From: Paraburkholderia lacunae
GTDB taxonomy: Bacteria > Pseudomonadota > Gammaproteobacteria > Burkholderiales > Burkholderiaceae
Direction: 5' to 3'
Length of the DNA: 64,000 bases
Assembly: GCF_003353175.1 (NCBI RefSeq)
Contig: NZ_QHKS01000029.1
Location: forward strand, 19,099 to 83,098
The notes below the pieces were generated by a model that made no database searches, had not been told where the DNA came from, and worked only from the letters and a program-made list of their open reading frames with translations. Position 1 is the stretch's first letter, and each line of letters opens with the position of its first letter. Positions 33,550-42,396 of the stretch are shown one piece after another. The position numbers were made by a program, and so were the translations under genes.

Positions 33550-34470
33550 ATGTCCCTCACCCAACGTCAACAAGGCGCCGTCACGCTGGCCAGTGGCGGG
33601 CTGTTGATGGGCACGCTCGGCGTGTTCGTCGAGGAAGCGCGGCTCGACGCGCTCACGCTGGTGTTCTTTCGCTGCCTGTTCGGTTTTCTTGCGCTCGCAG
33701 CGTATTGCGCCTGGAAGGGTTTCTTCACGCGTCAGCACTTCACGCGGCGCACCGTCGTGCTGGCGCTGATCTCCGGCCTGCTGATGGTCACGCAGTGGGT
33801 CGGTTTCTTCGATGCGATTCATCGCACCAGCATCGCCGTCGCGACCGTGGTGTTTCATGTGCAGCCTTTCTGGGTCGTGCTGATCGGCGCTGCGCTCTTC
33901 AACGAACAGCTCGGCATGGACCGGCTCGGCTGGATCGCGACTGCGTTCGTCGGACTCGTGCTCGCGTCGGGCGTCGCGGCCACCGCCAATTTGCAGGGCC
34001 ACGCGAGCTATCTGATCGGCATCGGCGAAGCGTTGGCGGGCTCGGTGCTGTACGCGGGCGTCACGCTGATCGCCAAAGGGCTCGGCAATTTGCGGCCGCA
34101 CTTGTTGACGCTCGCGCAATGCTTCGTGGGCGTGGTGTGCCTGCCGTTCATCGCGCCGCTTGGCGCCGTGCACATCGGGCCGATGCAGTGGTTCTGGCTG
34201 GTCGGCATGGGCGTGTTGCACACAGGATTGTCGTATGTGCTGATCTACGGCGCGCTGCCCAGGCTGACGACGCCCGTCATCGCCGTGTTGCTGTTCGTGT
34301 ATCCGCTGACGGCGATCGTGGTCGACGCCGTTGTGTACGGACGGGCGCTGTCGCTGCCGCAACTCGCGGGCATGGCGCTGATCGTGGTGGCGAGTCTGGG
34401 TGTCAATCTCGGCTGGCCGCTGCTTTCGATGTGGCGGCCTGGCGGACCGGCGCGGCGTCACGCCGAGTGA
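33550..34470 (+). CDS. EamA/DMT-family transporter
   Basis: 306 residues from the ATG at 33550, which has ACGGAG 9 bp upstream. Ten hydrophobic segments in two repeated EamA halves (LLMGTLGVFVEEARLDALTL opens the first; AGSVLYAGVTLIAKGL the second). Such inner-membrane proteins export amino acids or other small metabolites. Probably controlled by the divergent LysR protein. A strong terminator follows at 34551. Confidence 0.88.
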   Translation: MSLTQRQQGAVTLASGGLLMGTLGVFVEEARLDALTLVFFRCLFGFLALAAYCAWKGFFTRQHFTRRTVVLALISGLLMVTQWVGFFDAIHRTSIAVATVVFHVQPFWVVLIGAALFNEQLGMDRLGWIATAFVGLVLASGVAATANLQGHASYLIGIGEALAGSVLYAGVTLIAKGLGNLRPHLLTLAQCFVGVVCLPFIAPLGAVHIGPMQWFWLVGMGVLHTGLSYVLIYGALPRLTTPVIAVLLFVYPLTAIVVDAVVYGRALSLPQLAGMALIVVASLGVNLGWPLLSMWRPGGPARRHAE

Positions 34471-34550
34471 GGTTCAGCCACGCTGCTTGCAGGCGGACCG
34501 CGCGCGACTGGACTTTCAGGTGCTGCCGGCGTTGAAGGCGTTGAACGAAC

Positions 34551-34577
34551 AACCGGGCGTTGCGCCCGGTTTTTTTT
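34551..34577 (+). terminator. Rho-independent terminator after the EamA gene
   Basis: CCGGGCG/CGCCCGG-type stem (about 34553-34569) with a short TTG loop, followed by eight T residues. The T run is on the + strand, so it ends the transporter transcript; the convergent toxin gene stops right beside it. Confidence 0.9.
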
Positions 34578-34881
34578 AGTCGTCGTAGTGAAAGCGGCAG
34601 GCAATCACATAGACCTTTCCGTCTCTCGGCATATAAACCAGCCGATCCGAGTGCGTGATGCGGCGCGACCAGAATCCGCTTAAGCTGCCGACCAGCGCCT
34701 CCGGTTTTCCCGTGCCGCTATAGGGATCGCGCCGGCATTCCTCGAGCAACGCATTGATCTTGCGCAACACCTTCCTGTCGGCGTCCTGCCAATACAGATA
34801 ATCGTCCCACGCTTCGTCGGTAAACATAAAAACGCTATCAGCCTTTGCGGCCTCCTGGTTTCGGCTTTTCTGTTTGTTCAT
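34576..34881 (-). CDS. yoeB: YoeB-family mRNA interferase toxin
   Basis: Up to 101 residues. The core from MFTDEAWDDYLYWQ onward is a complete YoeB: Glu in GKPEAL, Arg in SRRITHSDRLVY and His in ACRFHYDD match the catalytic Glu46, Arg65 and His83 of the E. coli toxin, which cuts mRNA at the ribosome. It overlaps the antitoxin gene by 44 bp if the first ATG (34881) is used. The ATG at 34827 would give an 83-residue protein closer to normal length, but AGGAGG lies rather far upstream of it. The start is therefore unsettled. Confidence 0.88.
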   Translation of the reverse strand: MNKQKSRNQEAAKADSVFMFTDEAWDDYLYWQDADRKVLRKINALLEECRRDPYSGTGKPEALVGSLSGFWSRRITHSDRLVYMPRDGKVYVIACRFHYDD

Positions 34882-35131
34882 CGATCAGCAGTTCACGCGC
34901 AACCGCACTGCCGGCATTCATTTGGGCAATAGACTTGGCAAGCCGCTGGGCGTTCTTCGACGAACTCAATAGATACAAGGTCTCCTGCATCGCATTGAAA
35001 TCCTCGAGCGAAACCATGACCACACTCTCGCCGCTCTGCCGGGTTATCAGCATGGGCGTGTGATCGCGGCAAACGTCGTCCATCGCTTGCTTAAAGCCGG
35101 CACGCGCCTCGCTATAAGTAAGGACGTTCAT
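34838..35131 (-). CDS. yefM: YefM/Phd-family antitoxin
   Basis: 97 residues from the ATG at 35131 (MNVLTYSEARAGFKQAMD). N-terminal PhdYeFM DNA-binding domain with ITRQSGESVVMVSLEDFNAM, then a helical C-terminus that should wrap the toxin. It precedes and overlaps the YoeB gene, the standard order, and the complex should repress its own promoter in 35132-35200. AlternatE. coli-type start at 35176 is less likely because the family begins at MNV. Confidence 0.9.
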   Translation of the reverse strand: MNVLTYSEARAGFKQAMDDVCRDHTPMLITRQSGESVVMVSLEDFNAMQETLYLLSSSKNAQRLAKSIAQMNAGSAVARELLIDEQTEKPKPGGRKG

Positions 35132-35395
35132 TCGTTTTCTCGACCTGAGAGGTTGCCCTCCAGTCGCTCCTGTCAAAAAGTCAGAGATGGTTCCACCGCC
35201 AATCGGATTTCTTCTCCCCCAGCGGCAGCCAGATAAGCCGGTGACCCGAATGAAAAATCATTCCGAGCCACGCAATCATTGTACAGACCACCGTACAAGT
35301 CAGCAAACCCAAAAATGGCGGAGGAACGCGTCGTCTAACCGACAGAAAGCATGCCCGCTAGCACCCATGCCCGCCACTCGGCCAAACGGCCAACC

Positions 35396-36697
35396 TCACT
35401 GCGGCAACTCCTCCCCCATCGTCTCCGGCGCAAACGGAATCACAAACAGGCCGGCGACAAAGACCAACGCCGTCAACGCCACCGGCACGCCAAGCGTATG
35501 CATATGCAGCACGGCCGCGCCGAGCAAAAAATTGACGCCCGCACCGACAAACCGTCCGAACGATGTACAGAACGCGAACGCCGTCGCCCGCACGCGGGTC
35601 TCGAACTGCTCCGGCAGCCACAAGCTGAACAGCGCGAAATTACCGCCGAAAAAGCCGAGCACGAAGAGCCACGCGATGAACGGCGCAAGTCCATTGGGCA
35701 GATAGAACGCCCAGCCGAAACTGCCGACGATCGACACCGCCATCCCCGTGAAGTAAATCGCCAGCGTCTTCTTGCGGCCGAATCGCTCGGCGAGCAACGG
35801 CAAGGTGAGACAGCCGAGAATCGTCGCGATCGATAGCAAGCCGGTGGCAAGCGACGCCGTCCTGATCGCGTCGTTCTTGGCCATGCCGGCGCGCGTCGCT
35901 AGCTGAATCACCGCGGACGGTTCATACACCGCGCCCGCCCACAAGCCGATAATCGCAATCGTCAGCAGAATGCACGCAACCCACGTGCGGCGCCGATAAG
36001 TCGGCCCGAGAATCTCGTGCAGCGGTTTGGCGCGCCCGGCGCTCGCTTCGGCCTTCTGCCACTTCTCCGACTCTTTCACGCGCAGCAGGATCAGAATCGC
36101 GACCACCACCGGTACCGCGCCGGTCAGGAACATCGCGCGCCAGCCGTAATGCACGCCGATCGTGTAGTTGAGCGCGGCGGCCAGAAAAAAGCCCGCGTAG
36201 TAGCCCGTTTGCAGATAGCCTGCGCCCATCTTGCGGCGATCTTCCGGCCACGACTCGGCCACATAAGTGCCCGCCAACGCCCACTCGCCGCCAATGCCGA
36301 CACCGGCAATGAAGCGGTAGATGCCGAGCTCCCACACGTTGTGCGACGTCGCCGCAAGCCCCGTAAAAATGGCGAACGTGAAGATCGTGCCCGCCAGCAC
36401 CCTGGTGCGCCCAAAGCGGTCGGCGAGCGGGCCCCAGATGAACGACAGCCCCCACCCGACCAGAAACAGCGCGAACAGAATCGAACCGGCAAGGCCGACG
36501 TTCGCGGGCGTCGCCGCATAGCCGGAGCGCGGCAGCAGCTCGGTCAGGGCCGGCGTCAGAACGAGCGCGTAGATGAACGAATCCATCCCGTCGAGCGTCC
36601 AGCCGGCCCACGCTCCCCAAAAACCTACAATTTGCGAACGATTGAGCGGCGTGCGACGCCGTGCAACCGGCGTGCGGTCGGTCAGTGAATTCATCAT
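35396..36697 (-). CDS. MFS transporter, metabolite:H+ symporter type
   Basis: 433 residues, about 12 membrane helices. MFS signatures GPLADRFGRTRVL after helix 2 and LAERFGRKKTLA in the second half; GWTLDGMDSFIYALVLTPAL in helix 1 is typical of the ShiA/aromatic-acid symporter group. GGAGGAG lies just before the ATG. It is divergent from the GntR-led mdc operon with a 187-bp gap. Import of malonate or another acid used with the mdc pathway is possible, since no MdcF or MadLM transporter is present here, but that is inference. Confidence 0.85.
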   Translation of the reverse strand: MMNSLTDRTPVARRRTPLNRSQIVGFWGAWAGWTLDGMDSFIYALVLTPALTELLPRSGYAATPANVGLAGSILFALFLVGWGLSFIWGPLADRFGRTRVLAGTIFTFAIFTGLAATSHNVWELGIYRFIAGVGIGGEWALAGTYVAESWPEDRRKMGAGYLQTGYYAGFFLAAALNYTIGVHYGWRAMFLTGAVPVVVAILILLRVKESEKWQKAEASAGRAKPLHEILGPTYRRRTWVACILLTIAIIGLWAGAVYEPSAVIQLATRAGMAKNDAIRTASLATGLLSIATILGCLTLPLLAERFGRKKTLAIYFTGMAVSIVGSFGWAFYLPNGLAPFIAWLFVLGFFGGNFALFSLWLPEQFETRVRATAFAFCTSFGRFVGAGVNFLLGAAVLHMHTLGVPVALTALVFVAGLFVIPFAPETMGEELPQ

Positions 36698-36860
36698 GCT
36701 CCTCCAGCCCTACAAAGTTGGCGTACTTGGCGTACATATCGGGAACGACGGGATGGCGCGCTTGTGGTGGAGTTGAATTGCCCCGTTGCAACCACGGCGA
36801 GGGACATTGCCGGCGGCCCGATGGAAAACATTCCGGGTTTGCCCGCCTGTAAAACGCGTC

Positions 36861-36884
36861 TTTTTATATATAATATTTGATCTT
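36861..36884 (+). promoter_or_regulatory. AT-rich promoter segment before the mdc regulator
   Basis: TTTTTATATATAATATTTGA directly before the GntR start codon at 36885 is the most AT-rich stretch between the MFS and mdc genes. It could hold a -10 box (TATAAT at 36869-36874), giving a very short leader, and may overlap an autoregulatory operator. Confidence 0.4.
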
Positions 36885-37658
36885 ATGAGCGACGCAACAG
36901 ATGGTTTTCCCCTGGACGCCCCGGCGCGCACCCCGCTTCTAGCCGCGGCGGCGCCGCGCGAAAGCACGTCCCGCGTTATTGCGGAGGCGCTGCGCGCGGC
37001 GATTGTCGACGGCACGCTGGCGCCTGGTGCGCCGCTGCGGCAAGACGCCATTGCGCGGCATTTCTCGGTCAGCGCCATTCCTGTGCGCGAAGCGCTGCGC
37101 CAGTTGGAAAGCGAAGGCTGGGCAAAGGCGGCGGTGCATAAAGGCGCCACCGTCGCGCCGTTGTCGGCGGATGAAGCACGCGAAATCTACGAGATCCGGT
37201 CCGCGCTGGAGAGCCTCGCCATTGGTCTCGCGATTCCGAATCACACTGCCGCCACGCTGAGCGTATCCGTCGAGCTGTGCCGCGCGGCCGAACGTGAAGC
37301 CGATCCGTCGCTGTACGTTGCGCGCAATGCCGCGTTTCACATGAGCCTGTACGCGCCCGCTGCCCGTCCGCAACTCGAGGACATGATCGGCGCCTTGCAT
37401 CGGCGCGGTGAGCGGTATCTGCGGCTGAAGTTCGGGCTGCCGTCGTACAAGGGCGAATCCGACGAAGAGCACGCCGCCTTGCTCGATGCGGTGCAGCGTC
37501 GCGACGTGCCCGCTGCACAAGCGCTGGTCGTCGCGCATCTGCTCGGCACAGGCGACCTGCTCTACCGCTTTCTGACCGAACGCGCGCAGGCGGAAGCCGC
37601 GCTAGCGAATCAACCCAAGCCGCGCGGCAGACGCACGCGCACCACCACCGGGAGCTGA
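36885..37658 (+). CDS. GntR-family (FCD-type) regulator of the malonate operon
   Basis: 257 residues from the ATG at 36885. Winged helix at about 22-90 (SRVIAEALRAAIVDGTLAPG, then RQDAIARHFSVSAIPVREAL) followed by a helical FCD ligand domain. It is the first gene of the mdc operon (8 bp before mdcA), so it most likely senses malonate or malonyl-CoA and represses the operon, as the GntR protein MdcY does in Acinetobacter. It could also act on the divergent MFS gene. Confidence 0.85.
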   Translation: MSDATDGFPLDAPARTPLLAAAAPRESTSRVIAEALRAAIVDGTLAPGAPLRQDAIARHFSVSAIPVREALRQLESEGWAKAAVHKGATVAPLSADEAREIYEIRSALESLAIGLAIPNHTAATLSVSVELCRAAEREADPSLYVARNAAFHMSLYAPAARPQLEDMIGALHRRGERYLRLKFGLPSYKGESDEEHAALLDAVQRRDVPAAQALVVAHLLGTGDLLYRFLTERAQAEAALANQPKPRGRRTRTTTGS

Positions 37659-37666
37659 ATCCGCCG

Positions 37667-39328
37667 ATGAACCGACCCGCCGAAGCGTCACCCCCAACCC
37701 GTTCATGGACCACCCGCCGCGACGAGAAGAATCGCCGCCTCGCCGCCATTGCACCGTGGCTGGAAGACGGCGTACTGCCGACCCACCGTATCGTCGACGC
37801 ACTCGAAACGCTGATTCGCCCCGGCGAGCGCGTCGCGCTCGAAGGCGACAACCAGAAGCAGGCCGACTTCCTGTCGCGCTCGCTCGCCAAAGTGGATACC
37901 CGGAAGATTCACGACGTGCACCTGCTGATTTCGAGCATCAGCCGTCCTGAACATCTGACGCTGTTCGAGCGCGGCATCGCGCGCAAAGTCGATTTCTCTT
38001 TTGCTGGTCCGCAGAGCCTGCGGGTCGCGCAACTGCTCGAAGACGGGCAGCTGGAAATCGGCGCGATCTACACGTACGTCGAGTTGTACGCCCGGATGTT
38101 CGTCGACCTGACGCCGCATGTCGCGCTGCTGTGCGCGGACAAAGCCGACCGTCACGGCAATCTGTACACCGGGCCGAATACCGAGGACACGCCCACCATC
38201 GCCGAAGCCGCCGCGTTCCGGCACGGCATCGTGATCGTGCAGGTCAACGAGATCGTCGACGAACTGCCGCGCGTCGACATTCCGGGTTCGTGGGTCGACG
38301 TGGTCGTGCAGGCGGATCGGCCGTTTGCCGTCGAACCGCTTTTCACACGCGATCCGCGGCACATCGGCGACTTGCAGGTGCTCACCGCGATGATGGTGAT
38401 TCGCGGCATCTATGAACCGTACTGCGTGACGTCGCTGAATCACGGCATCGGCTTCGACACCGCGGCGATCGAATTGCTGCTGCCGACTTACGGCGAATCG
38501 CTCGGCCTGAAAGGCAAGATCTGCCGCAACTGGACCCTCAATCCGCATCCCACGATGATCCCGGCGATCGAATCGGGCTGGGTCGACAGCGTGCATTGCT
38601 TCGGCAGCGAAGTCGGCATGGAGGCGTATATCGAAGCGCGGCCGGACGTGTTCTTCACCGGCAGCGACGGCAGCCTGCGTTCGAACCGCGTGCTGTGCCA
38701 GTTGGCCGGGCAATACGGCGTCGATCTGTTTATCGGCTCGACGCTGCAGATCGACGCGGACGCGAATTCATCGACGGTGACGCGCGGGCGTCTGGCGGGT
38801 TTCGGCGGCGCGCCGAACATGGGTCACGACCCACGCGGCCGGCGTCATTCGAGCGAAGCGTGGCTCAAGCTGTTGAAGGATCAGGGGCCGGTTTCGCGCG
38901 GCCAGAAGCTGGTCGTGCAAATGGCCGAAACGTACAAGAAAGGCGGCGAACCGACTTTCGTCGATGAACTCGACGCGGTCGCGGTCGGCGCGCAAAGCGG
39001 CATGCCGGTCGCCCCCGTGATGATCTACGGCGACGATGTGAGCCACGTGGTCACCGAGGAAGGCATCGCGCATTTGCACAAGGCCGAAGGTCTCGACGAA
39101 CGGCGCGCGGCGCTGGCGGCGGTGGCCGGCGTGACGCCGATCGGCCTGCGTGCGAAGCCGGAGAAGACGGCCGAGTTGCGCCGTCGCGGCATCGTTGCGT
39201 ATCCGGAAGATCTCGGCATTCGTCGCGGCGAAGCGAAGCGTTCGTTGCTGGCCGCACGCAGCATCGACGATCTGGTGACGTGGTCGGGCGGGCTTTACGC
39301 GCCGCCTGCGCGCTTCAGGAGCTGGTGA
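37667..39328 (+). CDS. mdcA: Malonate decarboxylase alpha subunit (acetyl-S-ACP:malonate ACP transferase)
   Basis: 553 residues, normal for MdcA. It swaps malonate for acetate on the carrier protein: acetyl-S-ACP plus malonate gives malonyl-S-ACP plus acetate. Typical segments are PGERVALEGDNQKQADFLS near the N-terminus, RHGNLYTGPNTEDTPTIAEA, and CRNWTLNPHPTMIPAIESGW. Cytoplasmic, part of the A-C-D-E complex. The following mdcB starts 2 bp after its stop. Confidence 0.95.
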   Translation: MNRPAEASPPTRSWTTRRDEKNRRLAAIAPWLEDGVLPTHRIVDALETLIRPGERVALEGDNQKQADFLSRSLAKVDTRKIHDVHLLISSISRPEHLTLFERGIARKVDFSFAGPQSLRVAQLLEDGQLEIGAIYTYVELYARMFVDLTPHVALLCADKADRHGNLYTGPNTEDTPTIAEAAAFRHGIVIVQVNEIVDELPRVDIPGSWVDVVVQADRPFAVEPLFTRDPRHIGDLQVLTAMMVIRGIYEPYCVTSLNHGIGFDTAAIELLLPTYGESLGLKGKICRNWTLNPHPTMIPAIESGWVDSVHCFGSEVGMEAYIEARPDVFFTGSDGSLRSNRVLCQLAGQYGVDLFIGSTLQIDADANSSTVTRGRLAGFGGAPNMGHDPRGRRHSSEAWLKLLKDQGPVSRGQKLVVQMAETYKKGGEPTFVDELDAVAVGAQSGMPVAPVMIYGDDVSHVVTEEGIAHLHKAEGLDERRAALAAVAGVTPIGLRAKPEKTAELRRRGIVAYPEDLGIRRGEAKRSLLAARSIDDLVTWSGGLYAPPARFRSW

Positions 39329-39330
39329 CG

Positions 39331-40392
39331 ATGGCGCCCGCTGCTGTGCTCGAGCGTGCGCAGGCATTGTCCGGGTGTGCCACGTGTGCTGATTGGCCTG
39401 CACGGGTTGAGCCGCGCATCCCGCCGCCACACGAGAGCGCTTCCGACGATGCCGGGCTTGCCCGGCTCGCCGTGACCGCGCTGATCGAAGAGGCCCAGCT
39501 CACGCCGAAACCCGCGCTCGTCGACCGGCGCGGCAGCGGCGCGCATCGCGACCTCGATCTGGCCGTCATGCTGCGTTCCGCCTATTCGCTCGAGCCGACC
39601 TTCGCGGCGCTCGCGCGCGCATCGCGGCGGCGCGAGCCGTCCGCGATTCTGCGCGCCGAACTCGCGCAGATCGGGCGCGCCGGCGAAGAGGACATGCTGC
39701 GCGCCACCGGCGGCAGCAATGCGCATCGCGGCGCGATCTGGATCGTCGGCTTGCTGGTGGCGGGCGCGTGTGGAGCTGACGTGGGCGGAGCTGACGTGGG
39801 CGGAGCTGACGTGGGCGGAGCGGGCGCGGGCGGAGCGGGCGGAGCGGGCGGTTCGGTCGGCTCGGTCGGCTCGGTCGGCTCGGCAGCTTTAACGGCGGCG
39901 CGCATCTGCAAGCGCGCCGCGCAGATCGCCTGTTTCCCCGATCGCTTCGCCGCGCCCACCGGGAGCCACGGTGCACGCGTGCGTCAGCGCTACCGTGTCG
40001 GCGGCGCGCGCCGCGAGGCGCAAGACGGTTTTCCGCACGTCGTCGACGTCGGCCTGCCCGCGTTGTGGGCGGCACGTGCGCGGGGCATCGGCGAAGACGC
40101 CGCGCGCGTCGACGCCCTGCTTTCGATCATGGCCTCGCTCGACGATACCTGCCTGCTGCATCGCGCGGGCCTGCCCGGTTTGCATGCCGGACAACGCGGC
40201 GCGCGCCGCGTCCTCGACGCGGGCGGCAGCTCGAGCGCAACCGGCCGCGCCGCCTTCGCCGCGCTCGAGGACGAGCTGCTTTCGCTCAATGCATCGCCCG
40301 GCGGCGCAGCCGATCTGCTCGCCGCCACCCTCTTTCTCGACATGCTGGCGCCTCGCGACGCCGGCGGGAGCCCAGTCTCATGGAACATCTGA
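39331..40392 (+). CDS. mdcB: Triphosphoribosyl-dephospho-CoA synthase with low-complexity insert
   Basis: 353 residues from 39331 (GTG 39325 is an alternative). MdcB makes the precursor of the prosthetic group carried by MdcC, joining ATP ribose to dephospho-CoA. Family motifs: TPKPALVDRRGSGAHRDLDL, GGSNAHRGAIW and GGSSSATGRAAF. Usual length is about 290-300. The extra residues come from a Gly/Ala/Val/Ser insert at about 148-188 (repeated GADVGGADVGG, then GSVGSVGS), encoded by tandem repeats, within the surface linker between two conserved helices. The frame stays intact, so the enzyme is probably active. It overlaps mdcC by 13 bp. Confidence 0.9.
   Translation: MAPAAVLERAQALSGCATCADWPARVEPRIPPPHESASDDAGLARLAVTALIEEAQLTPKPALVDRRGSGAHRDLDLAVMLRSAYSLEPTFAALARASRRREPSAILRAELAQIGRAGEEDMLRATGGSNAHRGAIWIVGLLVAGACGADVGGADVGGADVGGAGAGGAGGAGGSVGSVGSVGSAALTAARICKRAAQIACFPDRFAAPTGSHGARVRQRYRVGGARREAQDGFPHVVDVGLPALWAARARGIGEDAARVDALLSIMASLDDTCLLHRAGLPGLHAGQRGARRVLDAGGSSSATGRAAFAALEDELLSLNASPGGAADLLAATLFLDMLAPRDAGGSPVSWNI
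39774..39893. repeat. In-frame tandem repeats inside mdcB
   Basis: A 15-bp unit (GGAGCTGACGTGGGC) occurs three times at about 39773-39819, then degenerate GGAGCGGGC units, then a 9-bp unit (TCGGTCGGC) about four times to 39890. All unit lengths are multiples of three, so copy-number change keeps the frame. Confidence 0.85.
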
Positions 40393-40694
40393 CCTTCGAC
40401 TATCCGGCGCAACGCGCCGTCACGACCCGCGCGCATGTCGGCGTAGTCGGCTCGGGCGACCTCGAAGTGCTGCTGTCGCCGGCCGGGAGCGCCGCTGCGC
40501 TGACCGCGCATGTGGTCGTGCGCACCAGCGTCGACGGCTACAGCCATATCTGGAAGAGCGTGCTCGACCGTTTCTTCACGCGCTACGACGGTGCCGTGCA
40601 CATCGAAATCAACGACTTCGGCGCCACACCCGGCGTCGTGGCATTGCGGCTCGCGGAAGCGGTCGAAGCCGCCGAACAGGGAGACGACGCATGA
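40380..40694 (+). CDS. mdcC: Malonate decarboxylase acyl carrier protein (delta subunit)
   Basis: 104 residues. Ser25 in VVGSGDLEV is the attachment site of the 2'-(5''-triphosphoribosyl)-3'-dephospho-CoA group in this family. The carrier presents malonyl and acetyl thioesters to the other subunits. Its start lies 13 bp inside mdcB and its stop overlaps the mdcD start (ATGA), which fits tight translational coupling of complex members. Confidence 0.93.
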   Translation: MEHLTFDYPAQRAVTTRAHVGVVGSGDLEVLLSPAGSAAALTAHVVVRTSVDGYSHIWKSVLDRFFTRYDGAVHIEINDFGATPGVVALRLAEAVEAAEQGDDA

Positions 40695-41584
40695 GCACAG
40701 TTGCTACAGCGTCTGCCACGGGCGTCGCGCCGATGCTGCGCGACAGCTTCATCGAACAGCCGGCGCGCGAACGCGCCCGCACGCTGCTGGATGCGGGCAG
40801 CTTCCGCGAGTTGCTCGGTCCGTTCGACAGGATCGAGTCGCCGTGGCTGCCGCTGCAAGGCGTCGTTTGCCAGGCGGACGACGGCTGCGTGATCGCGCGC
40901 GGCACCATCGACGGCGAACCGGCCGTGGTGGCCGCGATCGAGTCCGCATTCCAGGGCGGCAGCATCGGCGAAGTGTCGGGCAGCAAGATTGCCGCCGCGC
41001 TCGAGATGGCCTTGCGCGATTGCGAGCGCGGCAAACCGGTACGGCCTGTCGTGCTGTTCGAAACCGGCGGCGTGCGGCTTCAGGAAGCCAATCTCGGCCT
41101 CGCGGTGATCGCCGAGATTCAGGCCGCAATCGTCGCGTTGCGCCGGCATGTGCCGGTGGTCGGCGTGATCGCGGGGATGGTCGGCTGCTTCGGCGGCATG
41201 TCGCTCGCCGCGGCGCTGTGCTCGTATCTGGTCGTGACCCGCCAAGGGCGGCTCGGCATGAACGGCCCTGAAGTGATCGAACAGGAAGCAGGCATCGAGG
41301 AGCTCGATGCGAGCGATCGCCGCCACGTGTGGCAGTTGATCGGCGGCGAACAGCGGGTAGCCACGGCGCTCGCGGACCAATTGGTCGACGACGATGCAAA
41401 CGCAGTGCGCGCCGCCGTGCGTTCGGCATTCGCGCAGGGACTGCCGGCCGCGCATCGCAGCGAACAGGTCGACACGTTTCTGGAGCGTCTCGCGCAGATC
41501 GATCCGGCCAGCGTCACGCCGGAAACGATGCGTGCCGTGTACAACCCGCGCAACCCGGACACCGAGTGCAAGGAGCAGACATGA
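40691..41584 (+). CDS. mdcD: Malonate decarboxylase beta subunit
   Basis: 297 residues, start overlapping the mdcC stop. It is the carboxyl-transferase-like subunit that, with MdcE, decarboxylates malonyl-S-ACP to acetyl-S-ACP. Crotonase-fold segments are visible: GGSIGEVSGSKIAAALEMAL, PVVLFETGGVRLQEANLGL and GVIAGMVGCFGGMSLAAAL (oxyanion glycines). The C-terminal third is helical. Confidence 0.93.
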   Translation: MSTVATASATGVAPMLRDSFIEQPARERARTLLDAGSFRELLGPFDRIESPWLPLQGVVCQADDGCVIARGTIDGEPAVVAAIESAFQGGSIGEVSGSKIAAALEMALRDCERGKPVRPVVLFETGGVRLQEANLGLAVIAEIQAAIVALRRHVPVVGVIAGMVGCFGGMSLAAALCSYLVVTRQGRLGMNGPEVIEQEAGIEELDASDRRHVWQLIGGEQRVATALADQLVDDDANAVRAAVRSAFAQGLPAAHRSEQVDTFLERLAQIDPASVTPETMRAVYNPRNPDTECKEQT

Positions 41585-42396
41585 GCGACACCACCCTCAG
41601 CCGCGGCGCGCGCTGGTTCCGCGCGCTGGCAGGCGAGCCGTCCGGCAACGCGCCGGTATGGAGCGGCGATGCGTCCCTCGGCGACGAGACCGCGCGTTTC
41701 ATCGCGGTCGTCCCCGATCCCGGCAACCGCTTTCCACGCGCGACCGATAACGTCGTCGGCCTCGAACAGGGCTGGCTGCTCGCGCGTGCAGTGCGCGACG
41801 CCATCGCGCAGGACGAAACAGGCAGCACGCGCCGACCGATCGTGGCGATCGTCGACGTGAAGAGCCAGGCCTACGGTTATCGCGAGGAGATGCTGGGCAT
41901 TCACCTCGCCTGCGCGGCAGCCGTGGATGCCTATGCGTCGGCACGCGCCGCCGGGCATCCGGTGATCGCGCTGATCGTCGGACCGGCCATGTCGGGCGCG
42001 TTCCTCGCCCACGGCTATCAGGCCAACCGGATTGTCGCGCTCGACGCGCCCGGCACCATGGTTCACGCAATGGGCAAGGAAGCAGCCGCGCGCGTCACGC
42101 GGCGCACAGTCGAAGCGCTCGACGCGCTCGGCGAAACCATCGTGCCGATGTCGTACTCGATGAGCTCGTTCGCCAAACTGGGCCTGCTGGATCAACTGAT
42201 CGAAGGCATCGACGCGGATGCACCGGACGCAGTGCAGATCGAACGCGTGCGCCAGGTGTTGACGGATTCGGTTCGCAGCGCGCGTGCAGGTAGCCGCGAT
42301 CTGTCGCATCGGCTGGAATCGGCGGCGGCTAAACAGAACCGCGCGGCGTCGATCGAGGTGCGGCGGCGCCTCGCCGAACAATGGGACGCTGTGTGA
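41581..42396 (+). CDS. mdcE: Malonate decarboxylase gamma subunit
   Basis: 271 residues, start overlapping the mdcD stop (ATGA). Partner of MdcD in malonyl-S-ACP decarboxylation; IVDVKSQAYGYREEMLGIHL and VGPAMSGAFLAHGYQANRI are characteristic of the gamma subunit. Together with A, C and D it forms the soluble, sodium-independent enzyme. Confidence 0.93.
   Translation: MSDTTLSRGARWFRALAGEPSGNAPVWSGDASLGDETARFIAVVPDPGNRFPRATDNVVGLEQGWLLARAVRDAIAQDETGSTRRPIVAIVDVKSQAYGYREEMLGIHLACAAAVDAYASARAAGHPVIALIVGPAMSGAFLAHGYQANRIVALDAPGTMVHAMGKEAAARVTRRTVEALDALGETIVPMSYSMSSFAKLGLLDQLIEGIDADAPDAVQIERVRQVLTDSVRSARAGSRDLSHRLESAAAKQNRAASIEVRRRLAEQWDAV

Noticed and set aside
33175..34461. 428-residue antisense open frame over the EamA gene
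   Set aside because: Mirror frame rich in Arg, His, Glu and Gln; the EamA protein on the other strand has ten clear helices.
34576..35395. Integrated element around the toxin-antitoxin pair
   Set aside because: No integrase, no direct-repeat ends and no tRNA gene; the flanking genes look ordinary.
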